The notes: generated from the letters alone by a model not told the origin. 64,000 nt of DNA from Strongyloides papillosus (GCA_005656395.1 SRSI01000044.1:620001-684000), one strand, 5' to 3'. Numbered from the stretch's first letter, positions 12,801 to 27,008 are shown. Translations and numbers: made by a program.

Positions 12801-14244
12801 ATATCCTTTAAAAATGGATAAAAAGAAATATCTACATCTAACAGCTGATGGTATGCCTTTTAATAGTATAAAGTTAACAGTTTAATTTAAAGTTATCATT
12901 AATTTCCTTTTGTTATTCTATATCTAGATAAATATCAAAACGTTTTATCAAAATGGAAACATAAAAGAGAGAGGGAGAGAGATAGATGGTAGAAAAATTC
13001 TAAACTTGTACTATTATTGTGAATATGTACATGATATATAAATCTAAAAACAATGATAATATTTAATATTTGAGAGATTCACAAAATTTTAAACTTTAAA
13101 TGTACTTATCTCAAGATAATTGTAATTTTTGGCATTTACACATATCAATGAATAAATTTAAACAAAAGATATTTATAAAGATGAAAGAGGAAAATGCCAT
13201 GATTTAATGGATGAATTATTATCAATATATAATCTGATAATATCACTTTCATTGACAAAATATCTTATAAACATTTTATAATTTGTTGATATAAAAATAT
13301 CTTTAGATTTTAAATAATTTTTCTATATAAAAGTACATATATCATTTTCATCAATTGGTCAAAATTATCCTTAATAAAAAAAATATAAATATTCAATTAA
13401 AATATTTATACTAATTTCCCTTTTTCCATTAGAATCTTATAGTATTATCCATATTTAAATTTCTTTCAATTGTAATACTATATATATCCTTTAAAAATTA
13501 AAGTAAAAGGAAAAAAAGATAAAATAATAAATTTCTTTAAATAAACTTTCTTTTATGACTATTTTTATAAAGTTAACATATAAAAAAACAAATGACTTCT
13601 TAAAGTTTTTAAAAGGAAATAGATAATTAAGTTTAAACTCTTTCTTTAGAATATTATTTTACTTCAATTTAATGTTTTATCAGATAACTTGCTTATTTAT
13701 CTTACTCTTCTTATTATATATCCCTCTTCAAGAGATATATTTTATAAAATTTAATTATACCTATCAATAACCTTTTTTTAGTCTGTAATCACATAACCAT
13801 ATACATATGTATTTGAAAAAACATATAAAAAGATTAAGAAGGAAAATAAATCATTGTTTGGAGCTTAATATGTCAGTAGGATTATCAATTAACCTATTCA
13901 GATTATCCTCTTAATTAATACTAAACGTTTTTAATCATTACATATAATTTTAATACTATCACAATAAAATCAACACAATATAGTACAAAGATAACGATTA
14001 CTAATATCATTGTTTTCTTTTATAATCTAATGATATACAAAAAAACAAAGTAAACAATTAAGTTTCCTACTTTTAAATTAAATAAATAACTTTTATATAA
14101 ACTTTGTAAATATATTTATAGTTCTCCTAATTTTATAATTAACTTACCCTCATTATCTGAAGTAACAGAGATTACCTTCAACACCAATATTAGGAGAGTT
14201 AATGGAAGAAATCCAAAAATTGGCTTATAACTTATAACCGGCAT
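9809..14244 (-). CDS. GPI-anchored Ig/FN3 cell-adhesion protein (wrk-1/Klingon/NCAM type)
   Basis: Three exons join in phase: 14148-14244, 10432-11249 and 9809-10384, giving 496 residues. Exon 1 encodes a hydrophobic signal peptide (MPVISYKPIFGF then a Leu/Val/Ile core) and ends at GTAAGT. The introns are 2,898 bp and 47 bp. The domains are three Ig-like domains (about residues 55-143, 155-240 and 242-338, with Cys pairs such as VSCLF/YTCKG and VDCKV/YRCDV), one fibronectin type III domain (about 338-455, ending in the NTSYLFRFTAVNAAG signature), a Ser-rich linker, and a C-terminal hydrophobic stretch of about 20 residues with no cytoplasmic tail. That tail fits a GPI-anchor signal, so it probably acts on the outer cell surface. 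Three Ig plus one FN3 plus GPI is the layout I associate with Wrapper/Klingon/WRK-1 axon-guidance proteins. An ncam-1-type protein is the alternative. The domain calls are firm, the orthologue assignment is moderate. Confidence 0.85.
11250..14147 (-). other. 2.9 kb first intron of the adhesion gene
   Basis: It is bounded by GTAAGT at the 5' end (minus strand, 14147-14142) and TTTTTTTTATAG at the 3' end. It is AT-rich with many short A- or T-runs and no coding-like frame. It is over fifty times longer than the other introns in this window, so it may hold regulatory sites. Confidence 0.7.
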
Positions 14245-17200
14245 CCTTTAATTGATAATATTAATAATTTTTTTGTATATTCAAAACTTTTTTCCAATTA
14301 TTTTATATTTAAAGGAAATAGTATATGCTATTAGATAAAATAGTTTAACAACCAATTTTCGTAAAAATATAATTTTTGTTATCTTTGATATAATATCACT
14401 CTATAAATAAAATAAATTACTTTTTTATAAATCAAAAAATATATAAAAATTTAAAAATAATATAATGTTAACATAAATGAATGAAGAAAGGAGAAAAAAA
14501 TTGAAAATATAAAAATTAAATGAGTCAGTGGTAAGTAGATAAACTGTTTAGTAGTGGATCAAGATAAATAGAACCATTACCTTAAAACAACCATCTGACG
14601 AGTTATATTACAAATGATATCATCAAACAAAGTAGTAAGTTAAATACATATGGAAATATATTTCGGCCCCATATTCAGATTATCTACAAATTTTCCTCAG
14701 AAAGTTTGTGAGGCGGAGTTAGACTTTTATTAAACACCATTTAGTTTTGGTCAAAAAGTTTACCAAAATATATATATCAATATTATAAGAAAATTCAAAG
14801 ATGAATTGTATTTATATGATAAGTATTATGTCTTTTTAATAATTATTATAAAGAAGATATATACAATAATTTGATACACAGCCCTATAAAAGATATCTTT
14901 ATTATCTATAAAGATTTGTTGCGTGAGTATAATTGTTATTTAGCTTAATTCATCTTTACTTCATATATCTCCTGATAATAATAATAATATACACCTATAA
15001 CTGATTTAGAAATTCCTAAGACAATGATAAAAAGAACCTTTATTTGATAATCACAATAATATATAAGAACATTAAACGCCTTTCTTGTGTGTTGTAATCT
15101 TATCTTCTTGAAATATCAGATATAAATATAAATAAAATAATTGAAATATAAGGTAGTACACATCTTCAATGGATGAGGTAATGTTAATAAAAAGTTTATA
15201 AATGTTAATAAAAGAAAATAATATATTTGATGTGATTATTTATTTGTAGAAATGTAAAACTTTGTCTTCTCTATCATAAATAAAAGTTTTCAAATGAATT
15301 GTTAAAAGTGTGAATTAAAAAGAATTTAATAAAAGTATAAGAATATTTGTATATTGAAATTATTTTAAGCCGAATTAAAAAGATACGCAATAGTGGCCTA
15401 TATTGTTAAGGTGTTACTTTCTTTTAGCCATTCAAGGAATAACCCCCTTATTTAGGATAAGAAATGGAATATTATTAATATCTCATTAATTTTATGGAAC
15501 AACATTATCAAAAATAATGATGTGAAAATAGGGAAAAGAACATAGTGCGACAAAAAAGTACTTATATATAGATATTTTATTCTATAAAAAAAGTAGCAAT
15601 CTTCTTTTCTTTTTACAATAAAATAGTTAGTAATAAAATATTTTTTTTTACTTTTTTTCCTTTGATTTAAAAATTGAATGAATGAATGGTAAGAAAAAAA
15701 GTTATTTACATATTCACTTACTAATACACATACATAACTAATCTTTGGCAAATTGTACAAAGTTTTGTAATAGTTGTTGAAAAAATGATTTAAATAAGAA
15801 GTATGTTTACATAAGTTTGAATGAGATGGTGATTTTAATAGCTGTTGTTATATTTTACTTTAAAAAAGAAATAAAAAGTGTAACAAGAATAATTAATTAG
15901 AAATTTTTGTTGGAGATGATTTTTAATTATAGAATAGGAAGCTCAAATTTTGTATTAGGAACAGTCATATTTAATGTAAAATGATGAAAATTTAATTCAT
16001 TAATTAATTTAAAAGCTTATCACATAAACATTTTCTTAAATACACTATAAAGTAGGAAAGGCAAAAAAAAGATTTTAAATATTATAAGGGTATTTCTTTT
16101 GCGCTATAGTAAAATTAATTAATAACAACAATTTATTATTCGCATTTTTTTTGTAAATAACAAAAAATATTTTTGCTTCTTGATATTCGCTATATTATTA
16201 ATAAATTAACAAATGATTAATAAAATTTTAACCAAATGTAAACAAAAATGATACTCATTAGAATTTAAACTATTTTATCTTAAAATATAAATACATTCAA
16301 AACATGATAAATATTTAAAATAATAGTAAACATAATATTTATTTTTCATTTTAATAAGCCTCTATTGTACTCCTGTACTAGGATAAATTTTATCTAAAAA
16401 AGATAAATCTACGAAAGTCACAGCTGTGATTATATACATGTATATTAATTGTTGAAGCACAAGGTATATATATTTATTGAATATAAATAAATGTATTTTA
16501 AGTTATTAAATTTAAATATATATATCAAAAAATAAATAATCTTTTTATGAAGAAACAGCTGAATGGTATTATTATGTGTTTATAATATACAAAACGGATG
16601 ATGAGTTAATTTTGTTACAGTTAAAAATTTGAATATAATATAATAGGCAAAGTTTTTATGTAATTAGATTGGAGTAATAAAAAGATTAAAAAAGGTCAAA
16701 GATATTTTAGAAGGTATTAATTAATATTTGGACACTCAAAATCATTCCTCATATATGATATGTAAATTAAGTTTTATAAGAGATATTGTTGTCTAAGGAA
16801 AAAAGTTCATCTATAATAAATAAGATTATCCGTTCTCACACAAAAGAGTCTACTTAAAGATGAGAAAAAAAATTATTGACAAGTTTGTTTAAATTTTTTT
16901 ATTATTATAAACACAAGCTTCATTATTTAATTTTTGACCTATTAGTTATTACATAAAAATCAAATAAAGGCCTATTTAAAAGAAGAAATATAATTTTTAC
17001 ATGTAAAAAGATATTTAACATAAATAAAGTCAAAATTAGAAGTTTCTTTTAATTGCATTGAGGAAAAGAATAATATGAAGATTAATATTGAAATTGAATA
17101 TGATAAGTAAATTTTAGTATAAAATGTTGATGTAGACATATGTATATTTTAACAGTATAATAAACTGAAAAATAGATAGACAATAAAAATTAAAAGACTT

Positions 17201-20200
17201 TAAAACATTATAAAAATGTTTCTTGAGATCTTCATATATAACTTTAAAAATTCAAAATGCATATAAACAATAATTGACTTGTTAAAAACTGTATACCTTA
17301 AAGTATCTATTAATAACCTCAAATAATATTATAATATTTAAACATTCTAAGAAAAAGTTAAAGAAAAATATTTTTGAATTACTTTTAAATTGCTTACATT
17401 ACCATTCACCACTTAACTTTCTAAGAATCATGAAAGATATACCTTATCTAAATGAGAAAAGTTATATTTTAAACACACGCAAGCGATTATTATTAAAAAT
17501 AGTAATGATTAATCTTAACATCAATATCACTTAATCCACCTTAATTGTTAATTGCTTTTTACAACATTTTACGGTCCTCAAAATATTAATATAACGATTA
17601 TTCACAGATCATGATTTTACAAGTCTTCAATTCCTATAATCTTAATGATTCTATAATAAAATATATACATAGAACATTAAATCTAACATGTGATAAAATT
17701 ATTTTATAATTATAAAGTTAAAATGAAATCATAGGAATCACTATAAAAATTTTTTTAAAGATATAACATTTTTGCGACTTCCATATTATCTCTCCCTCAT
17801 CATCATCATCTCTTTTAACTACTACTACAATAATCAAACAATTTTTACTTGTAATATTCTAAGAAAGATAAAATATATTGTGAAATTTTCATAAGTAGTA
17901 TCCTTATACCTCACTATAATAATGTTCTTATCTTTGTATCTTAGAAAAGTGAAGATTTTTTAGTTTTTTATACTAAAACACATTCTAAATTGTATAATGA
18001 TATTTAAGATAGGTATTATATAAAAAGCATCCATCTTCTATTATTTTTTGGAGATATTTTCAAGGAGACTTTTTAAAGGAGTATTTTAAAGATAAATATA
18101 AATATTAAATTACCCAAACATTTTTAAAGTCCTAACTTTCTAGTATGTATACAATGGAAGGTGATATATATTACATTTTTAAACAATTTACAAATTGAAA
18201 AAAAATTGCTCCCCCTCTCAATTAACTATCATTCTAAAAAGTGCAAGGTTTCAATGAGATGTATCGGAATGGATATATATTTTAAACAAGAGATATATTC
18301 TAAAATTAAAAAAAATAATTAGATGGTTTATGAATTTTAAATAATTTGATTTACCATTATCTTATGTAAAAATAAATATAATATAATAAAGAAAATATCT
18401 TTATAGTACTTTTTTCAGTAGTTTCAAATATTTTATTTATGTCAAAAGATATATAATATCTTTTATATAATTGTAAAATTGGAAGAAGTATATAAATTTG
18501 ATATAAAAAGAAATTTTGAGGATGAATGAAATAGAAAAAATATCAAAAATATAAGAAGAGTGGAAAAGTAATAGAGAGAGATTTAATATGTTTCAAAAAG
18601 AGGAAAAAGATGGCAACTTGTTAAATATACACAAAAATAAAACTGTTTTAAATAAGAAGTATTTTTAAATGATATACAAAACTAACTAAATAAACTTAAC
18701 TATCATTATTTTGTGTTTTTCTCACTCATAAAATCGTATAATAATTAACATTAATAGATTAATAACAAAACATCTCCAGGACGACTTAATGCTCTTTGTT
18801 TTATTTCTTATAACCTAATTCAGAATAAAGATATTTTTTTCTTGAATAGACAAAAACCATGAAAGAATAATTAACTCTTTTTTTGTATATTATTTTACTA
18901 ATGTGCATTATAACTTATCTTTTATTTATTTTGCACAAATATAAGATTAAATTGTAATTTTTATTATAATATCTCAAAATTAATGTGGAAATATTTTATT
19001 AAACCATATTATATAATACTGTTACTAAATTATTTTATTGATATATTTATTTCCTTATTCTATCTTATATTAGTAATATATTTAATGTTAATTATTATAT
19101 CTTAAAAGGTAACAATATAATTAGGATACAGTAATAATATAGAAGTTATAATTATTTTTAAAATTTTACTAATAATAATATTTTACAAAAGTTATATTTT
19201 ATCGAAGTGTAGAGGCTAAAACTAGGTAAGTGTTAATTTTTTTTATAAATTCAATAAACGTCTTAATAATTTATTAAACTACTCCTAATCACTTTCTCAG
19301 TCCTTTAAGAATCATTTTAATTGTAAAAGAAAATTGAGAGTTAAATTTGTATCTTATTTCAAAAAATTTTAATTTTATGCACTAAAATTTTTTTACCACT
19401 ATAAAGTTAATGAAGGAGGGGGAAGAAAGAGTCTCGTCCTGAGTAAATAAAAATAATTAGGTGGAAAAGAATTTTTTTTCAAAATCATTTTTAATTTCAT
19501 ATGTAAGATACACAAATATAAGGAATATTTAAAATAAAATACTTTAAAATAATATTAAATACAAGTACATATATATGAGTTATTTAATGTTAAAGAAACT
19601 ATTTGATAAATGGATAAAGTATTTCATAATATCTATCAAATAAATTCAAAAAGATGAGTGATATATTTTATCGAAAAAATGATATATGATATAAACTTAA
19701 ATAAAAGACTTAATCAAAAAAAAAGGATTTTAAAATTTTTAGTTTAAAAAAAGAGAGACTTTTTTAATTCGAATTTTTATTTTAAAAAGTAAAAAGTTAT
19801 AAGATAGGAGAAATGGGAATATTTCTAATAAATATAAAAGTTTATCTTAACTTTAATATTTTATACTTACTTTCTTAACATTTCATGGAAAAAATAATTA
19901 TAAAGAATGTAAAATGTGATTTAATTAATAAGTCAAATGTACACCATATTCTATATAATTATAATCTATTCTTTTTGGTGAGAAAATAAAAATAGGGCTA
20001 TATAAGTTTTCAAGTGAGAAATTTATTATTATATTATTATTACAACTAACTATTAACTATTAATACAGTAAAAAGTAAAAGTTTATTTGTTATTTAATTG
20101 TTGAAACATTTTAATAATTACAAGGACAACAAATTTTAAATAAAAACTTTTCTTTTCAAAGTACAAACTGTATAATAGTCTATACTTCTTCCTTTTATGT

Positions 20201-21861
20201 TTCTATCAATTAAAGGGATAAATTAATTTTATATGAAACAATTTTCGTATGTAAACAATTATAGCCACTACTACAAAAAATAAAAGTGATTTATATTTTA
20301 GAATTCTATGTATGTCATCATACCGTACTTGTCTATTTTAAAAACATTAAATTTATTTTTAATGTAATATGCTATATACAGTTATAATTTAACATCACTA
20401 TCATTATAAAGTTAATATCTATAACATTATACTATATTAATAAAAAAAGGAACATAAACAATTTGTATTTATAATTAGTACCAGCTATTAGATAAAGCAA
20501 AAGACATTTACTAAAAACATATTTTTATTATACAAATAAAGAAATATTTTTTTAAAATAAGGTTTTGCCAAATCTACTTATATGTCCATTATTTTGTACC
20601 TTAAAAACTCCGTCCACTAAATATTCTTATCCATATGTTTTTTTCTGAACGTACATTTATATGTAAATGTCTTCGTTCTCCAATCAAAATAAGCCGAAAT
20701 TTATTATTAGCACTTGTTGACTTCTAAAAACCATTAAACATGATAAAAAGACTTCTCATTTAAAGACAAGCAATTTTATAGTTCATTAACAATAACGGAA
20801 CAGTTTATAGATAATAGATATGTAATTTAGAAAAAAGAAGAGAAAAAAATTTTTTATTTCTATCATATTTTTCCATCCTAAAAAGACACCGTATGTTATT
20901 TTTAATAAACTTATTTTAATCCATAATTTATGATTACTACCCACATATATCAAATATACAACATCAATTATTATAATACCATAATCTTAAACGGTATAAT
21001 TTGAACGGATAAACAAATTATTTTACCTCTTAATAATTATTAAAAAGAAAAAGGTTTACTGTTTTCTACTTAATTGACCTAACTCATCAATCTATCCAAA
21101 CAAAAGAGTATAATGCCATGGAATGGCATAAGGTTAACAACAAAGATACATCATATTATTTTTATTATAAATACACTCAAATTTATAATTACTAATCGGG
21201 AGGAAGATTAAAATGACAAAACTGGTTAATCTTTTTTAATATGATTTACAAGATTAAATTATATGTTATGATTTGGTAAGATAAAGAAATTTATTTTCTC
21301 CTCAAATAACATAAAAAAATATTTTACCGCTTCAATTATTATTTTAAAAACAATTGCCAATTATCTTTACTAATCTCCTTTAATAGTTCATGAATCTTTT
21401 TATACTAAATAAAATTTAAAAAAAGGATGATGAAAACATATGTATATGAGTACTAAAAATATATAAATTTTATTATAAAAATACTATTTATTAATTATAT
21501 TAGTAGTATTTATTAAATATACTGTCACATTGAAGTATCTTAGAAATTTGAAGCAATGTGTTTTAAGTTTTCTAAACATTCTTATACAATATTATATAAA
21601 TATTATTTAAATATAAAATAAGATCAATGTGAAATAACGCAAAAGCCTTTTTTCCATTATCATTTTCTTAAATAATCTTTACTGTGGAAATATATATATA
21701 AATATATATAGTTGTACTTGATAGTAATTATAATTAATAAAGTTTTATAATAATAAATCTCTATATATAATAAATTTGCATTTTTCTCCTCTCTCTCTAT
21801 CACTTCTTTTGATTACATTTTAAATATTATTTTTTTTACACAATAAATAAAAAAAAGATTA
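14245..21861. other. 7.6 kb gene-free stretch between adhesion gene and eor-1
   Basis: No frame shows coding composition. The 102-codon minus frame at 15452-15760 is a Phe/Ile/Ser/Tyr-rich low-complexity string. The stretch is the upstream region of the adhesion gene and the 3' flank of eor-1. It contains many purine-rich AAAAAGA-type tracts, GATA-like motifs and a cluster of palindromes near 16.4 kb. No tRNA, rRNA or transposon ends were seen. Confidence 0.6.
16389..16444. promoter_or_regulatory. Cluster of three short palindromes (GATA / E-box)
   Basis: Three symmetrical sites lie within 56 bp. TTTATCT and AGATAAA form an inverted pair with a 5-base A loop (16389-16407). TCACAGCTGTGA is a perfect 12-mer centred on a CAGCTG E-box (16418-16429). 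TATACATGTATA is a perfect 12-mer (16433-16444). The GATA and E-box cores are typical animal transcription-factor sites. A regulatory role is inference. Confidence 0.3.
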
Positions 21862-24803
21862 TTACCATCCCCATGTATGCATATTATTATGGACACCAGG
21901 ACCATTATGTAATTGTGGATTGGTATTTGAAGGTTGGCTATAAGTATTAACCTGATTAATATTATTAAGATGACCATTTTGTGACATCATTTGATTTGGC
22001 ATTGTATATGGTGGTAAAGACATTGGCCTTTGCATATCAATACCATTGTTTGAGGGATTCAATGGATTGAAGTCATCTATCATAAATTGTGGACCGACTG
22101 ATTGAGGACTCCTAATAAGTTGACTCTCTAAAGGATCTGTTGGTGTTTCTGGGAAAGACCTTGATGTCTCTTGATCCATAACACGTGTTAGATGTCCACC
22201 ATTGTTACTATCTTTAACTATACTATCATACAAATTATCATCTCCAAGAATATCACTTATATTACCATTTAGAGATCTTGAAGGACTAATATTGTGAAGA
22301 AGTATACCATCTTGATTTGGTTGTAAGATAACTGAAGATGATCTATTACTATTATGAAGTCCACCACCACCCATTATATCATTGTACTCTGAAATATTAC
22401 TACTCTGCTGTTGGTGTATTGTTCCTGTATTCATTGAAATAATATTACCATGTGTTGATGATGATATTTTATCAGGAAAGATATTTTCTTCTATCTCATT
22501 ATGTGTTATTGGTCTAAATAATTTTGTTTGGTCATTTTGTCTACTTTTTAATGTAACATCCTTCTGGAATTGTATCTTTGATTCATTATTTAATTTATCA
22601 CGCTTACGACGTTTCGCTGGTTTATGTCCACCTGAATTATCACCAGTATGGTGTTTTTGAATGTGTTCCTTAAGTTTATCTCTCCTTGAAGAGGCATATG
22701 TACATTGTTCACATTTAAATGGTTTATCCTCCAAGTGAATTCTTTCATGTCTTACTAGATGAGATTTCTCAATGAATGATCGGTGACAAATATTACAGGT
22801 ATGAGATCTAACAGCAAGATGTGTTCTTAAATGTGCAGCTAATTGTGATTTTTTTGGTGAGGAGTACGAACAACCAGAGTATTCGCAATGAAATAAATCA
22901 CCAGAGTGGAGCCTTTTATGTGAAAGTAAATGACTAGCATATTTTGTTGTAAAATCACAAATATCACATGCATAATGTCTTTCATCAGAATGACTTGTCA
23001 AGTGAGCTTTCAAGTATATTGGGGTTGCAAATTGTTTATCACAATATTCACATAAATAAGGTTTATCATTTGTATGTAATCTAACATGTGTATATAAATT
23101 GGCTTTAACTCTAGACCGATAGTTACAGTAACCACATTTAAATGGTTTTTCATCCGAGTGGCAGGTTCTATGTGATAAAAGTAGATGAATGTTATCACAG
23201 GAACACTCACATTGATCACATTTATATGGTGGACCCTGGAAAAAAAAAATAAAAGATATATGAAGCAAGTTATATTGTTTTAACTTACTTGAAAATGTTC
23301 TCTCATGTGGTTATAGAATATTTTATTCCATGTGCATTCATATTGACAAAAAGGACATACATATAAAACATTTTTTGCATGGGTTTTTGCGATGTGTAAC
23401 TTAATAATATCTAAAGTTGCTGCTTGAAAGGGACAATTATCACATTGGTATTTTGCATCATCACCTGTTGCTGGTACAATTAATTTATCATCAATTAAAT
23501 CATCAGGATTGATATCATCATCCGTCTCAAAAAGAACCAACTCCTCTAATGACTCATCAAAATCAAAAAAAACAGACTCTGGTTCAATGTCGACACTCTC
23601 ATTAACAACAGATAACTTTTCTTTTGTAGGTCTTCCACGTTTCCTATTTTTACCACCTTTCTCAACATTTTCTGTACTATCAATCATTGTCTCTGAATTC
23701 TCAATATTACTGCTACTTTTATTATAGTTCATATTAATTTTTAACTTTATTGATGGCCTAGTACTATCAATATCAGAGGATTGTTCTCTATGATGAAGTT
23801 GAGTTTGACTACTGTCATTACTAATTGGTTGTTGAAAATTTTGATATTGTGGTTGCGACATACCCTCTCTTTCTGAGTGTTGAATCATATTTTCATTTTG
23901 CCGGACACATTTTAATGAATGTATACCATATGTATTTGCTTGTTTATAATAATTTTGAAACTCCATCTCATATTTTCCTAGTGGCATATGATATGAATAA
24001 ACAAGATTCATAAGCATAAAACGACAAAATGTTGAATTTTGGTACAGTGGTGAGTAATCAAGTAAATATTCTATTGTTGATATATTTATTGTTTGTGGAT
24101 TGACTTGTTTTAACAACTCCTCAAATGCATCTTCTCTATCATCAATATAATGATTAGTCCAACGGGTAATAACTTTAATATGAACCTCTGGTGTTAACAT
24201 ACAACTATATTTAGGATTCATCAATAAATTACGAAGTTCCTCATAGGAATACTCTGGTATATTAGTACTTTCTAAAAGGCATTTTGTAAAATTATTATCA
24301 AAATATTCACATGCCGTTGCTTGTAATGATGGAATATTATACTTTGCAGAGATATCCTTTATTGAAAGACAATTTGATGGATCCATAGCTTGATCTAAAT
24401 AATTTGCGCAATAACTTTTTAAACGTGCCATAAGAAAACTATTTGCAAGTCTTAATGTTTCAAAACACGTCTCTCTATTAATTGTTATCCTTCCTGTGTA
24501 ACAATACTCAAGAATTTGTTCAAATATTTCTGGATACCATGAATTTAGGACCATCCTTTCTTTAACAATCATATTTCTTTTAAAAATTGAATTTAAATAT
24601 GGACTAACTGAGGACAGAACCACACGATGAGCAGCAAAAAGTTTATCTTGTACCTTGATTTCACAATCACAAAATTCACCCTTTTGCCGTAGGATACTTA
24701 ACCTCTCCAATGCTGGTGTAATTGGACCATCATGAAAGGTAATAGGAAATAATGTACTTTGACCATCTCTAGAAGACGATGCTAACACCATCGTATCATC
24801 CAT
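21862..24803 (-). CDS. eor-1: BTB/POZ plus nine C2H2 zinc fingers, EOR-1/PLZF orthologue
   Basis: Two exons, 23289-24803 and 21862-23235, with a 53 bp phase-0 intron, give 962 residues. The BTB domain is at about residues 22-137 (with [21 protein letters not shown]), followed by a BACK-like helical region to about 245. A Ser/Asn-rich linker carries a basic [10 protein letters not shown] patch (AT-hook-like) and then an acidic patch. Nine C2H2 fingers follow at about 450-710: two end exon 1 and seven start exon 2, so the intron cuts the finger array in its TGEKP-like linker. A Gln/Asn/Ser/Pro-rich tail follows. One BTB domain with nine fingers is the layout of C. elegans EOR-1, the PLZF homologue acting downstream of Ras/ERK and Wnt signalling in the nucleus. 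I chose the ATG that starts [11 protein letters not shown] splice acceptor lies 15 nt before it and a possible 5'-UTR exon ends at about 25011. Confidence 0.85.
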
Positions 24804-24817
24804 GTTACCTGGATTAT

Positions 24818-24819
24818 CT
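24818..24819 (-). promoter_or_regulatory. Splice acceptor just upstream of eor-1 start
   Basis: TTTTATAG on the minus strand, with the AG 15 nt before the ATG. It is either a spliced-leader acceptor or the acceptor of a 5'-UTR intron. A matching GTAAGT donor exists at 25010-25005, preceded by GGG at 25011, so a cis intron of about 190 bp is also possible. Confidence 0.5.
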
Positions 24820-27008
24820 ATAAAATAGTAATTATAATACACTAACAAATATTATTGTGTATAAAAGACACACACAAACATTAATGAGTGATGTCTATGT
24901 GGAATAATGTTTTTGTTTACCATTGTTATTTCCATTTAAGACATCTCAAATATGAGCCATCAGGTCAGCTGGTTATGTTTTTTTAATAACTTTCCTCTTA
25001 GTTTACTTACCCCAAACATAATTCTGGCAATTTTGATAGGAGAAAATTTCATTATACATATTATTAATTTATTAGAGATTAGTTTAATATTAAGAATATG
25101 TTGATTATGATATAAATAAGAAAGTGTAGATATATTTATATATTTTATGCACTTTAATAAAAGTGAATGGACAAAACTAAAAAAATAAGAAAATGGATGC
25201 GATCAAAATTGATATGATGATAAAATAAAATATTTGAACAGTTCATTATATATATATTATATTAGAGTCATGAAAAATCTAAATAAAAATAATATCATGC
25301 TTTTTAACATTATTGAAAACGATCACCATTTGAATATTTATACAGAGTAATATAATTGTAATAATAATATTTAAAAAAGCTTAAGCTTTATATTTACAAT
25401 GCTAATAATATACATAAATATAGTTGTTAATGAGGTATTTAAATACTGTTCATAAAAATTCAAGTACTAAAACAATGATAATTATGAATATTTTTGTATG
25501 CGTTGAAAAATTTCTTAAAAAAATGGCATCAAGAAATTTATATTTACATTCTACTAATATATAAAAAGATTTGTTATATAAATACATACATTATTTTTCC
25601 AACCATTTCATGCAATAATATATCAGTCATTTTAATTTCAATAATTTTAATAATAAATTAACACCATACATCTTATAAAACTAACGTCAAATCCTTTATA
25701 TATTTATAAATATGAAAAATATATTTAAAAGAGCTCAACAACCATTTAGACAAATTAGATGATTATTAATTTTTTAGATTAAAATAAAAATATTTCAACT
25801 CTTTTTAAAATATCTTAAATTGTGTAATCAAAAATCAATTGTATTTACTATTAAGATTGCACTTTATATGTAATAGTTAAATTAAATTTATTTTGTCTCA
25901 TTCATTAATGTAAACATTATCAAATATGATTTAAAATGAGTATTTTTAAATTATTATAAGATATCAACTGTATCATCATTAAATAAAAAAATGGACAAAC
26001 AATTTATTTATTCAAAAATTATATAATCCTTGTATTATGTTACTACAAAAATAATATAATAAATTGCCTAAATATTATTAGTAATAGTGTATTATAAAGG
26101 CAGAAAAAAGAAAAAAATAATGTATGAGAAGCTTTTTTTATATCTTTATTTCCAAGTTTTGTGATATTGAAGATAGTTATGGAGAGTTAAAAAGATTAGT
26201 AACAACTAATTGAATCTTTCTCCAACTTACATGAAACCAATGTGTTTTGATTTTTTCCTTTATTAAAACAAAATTGAATCTTAGTTTTTTTCATTTTATT
26301 ACGTTTAAAAACCTTTAAACATATTAAGTTATTAACTTCAATACCTTTCTCGAATAACCTAATTATATTTATGTAAAATATTTGATTAGTATATAAAGGG
26401 GATATGTTTACCTATAAAATCTTTGGCGACTTCCGTAAATTTTTCCGTCTTTTCTCATTGATATTGGATGGCATGTTAAAATTATTTTCAATTAATATTT
26501 TCATTATTATTTTGAAGATAATATTTTCTAAAAATACTCTATGTTTTTTAATTACTTATTATGTAATTATCTTCATTATACAATCACTTCTCTTCCTATA
26601 GGGAACACTATCATAAAATATTAAAGGTATATGAAGCACTTTTTCCTAAAATAACACATTTTTATCTTTAAAAACAAACATTTAATCCTTAAAAAGTGTC
26701 ATTTTTAATAAAATACTATATTTTAACATTATAACTTTAAATATAACCATTTATTATTATCTGCTTAAACATTTTCTTGAAGAGAGATACACTCGTTGCT
26801 TAGCAATTTTTACAAGATGATTCGGTACGTCTACTAAAATATGTGTTTCTTTTTATCTACAAAATATTTTAATAATAATAACACATTTAGTGATTTGTAT
26901 CAACGATATTTTTGTAACTATCCAAAGAGTATTTAACTCTATTTATCCTTTATAACCATTATATTAGTGTAAACCTTCTTTATCAAAATACTACTAACAA
27001 CACATTTT
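24820..27008. other. Divergent promoter region between eor-1 and IMPDH
   Basis: About 2.2 kb of AT-rich DNA separates two genes transcribed away from each other. A possible eor-1 5'-UTR exon lies near 25011 and up. A possible short upstream IMPDH coding exon lies at 26817-26824. The 65-codon plus frame at 26404-26601 is Phe/Ile/Leu-rich and probably chance. Confidence 0.5.

Noticed and set aside
15452..15760. 102-codon minus-strand frame in the gene desert
   Set aside because: Low-complexity Phe/Ile/Tyr/Ser string with no homology signal, no splice sites and no promoter element, as expected by chance in T-rich DNA.
26404..26601. 65-codon plus frame upstream of IMPDH
   Set aside because: Hydrophobic chance-type composition in AT-rich promoter DNA, with no start context or paralogue.
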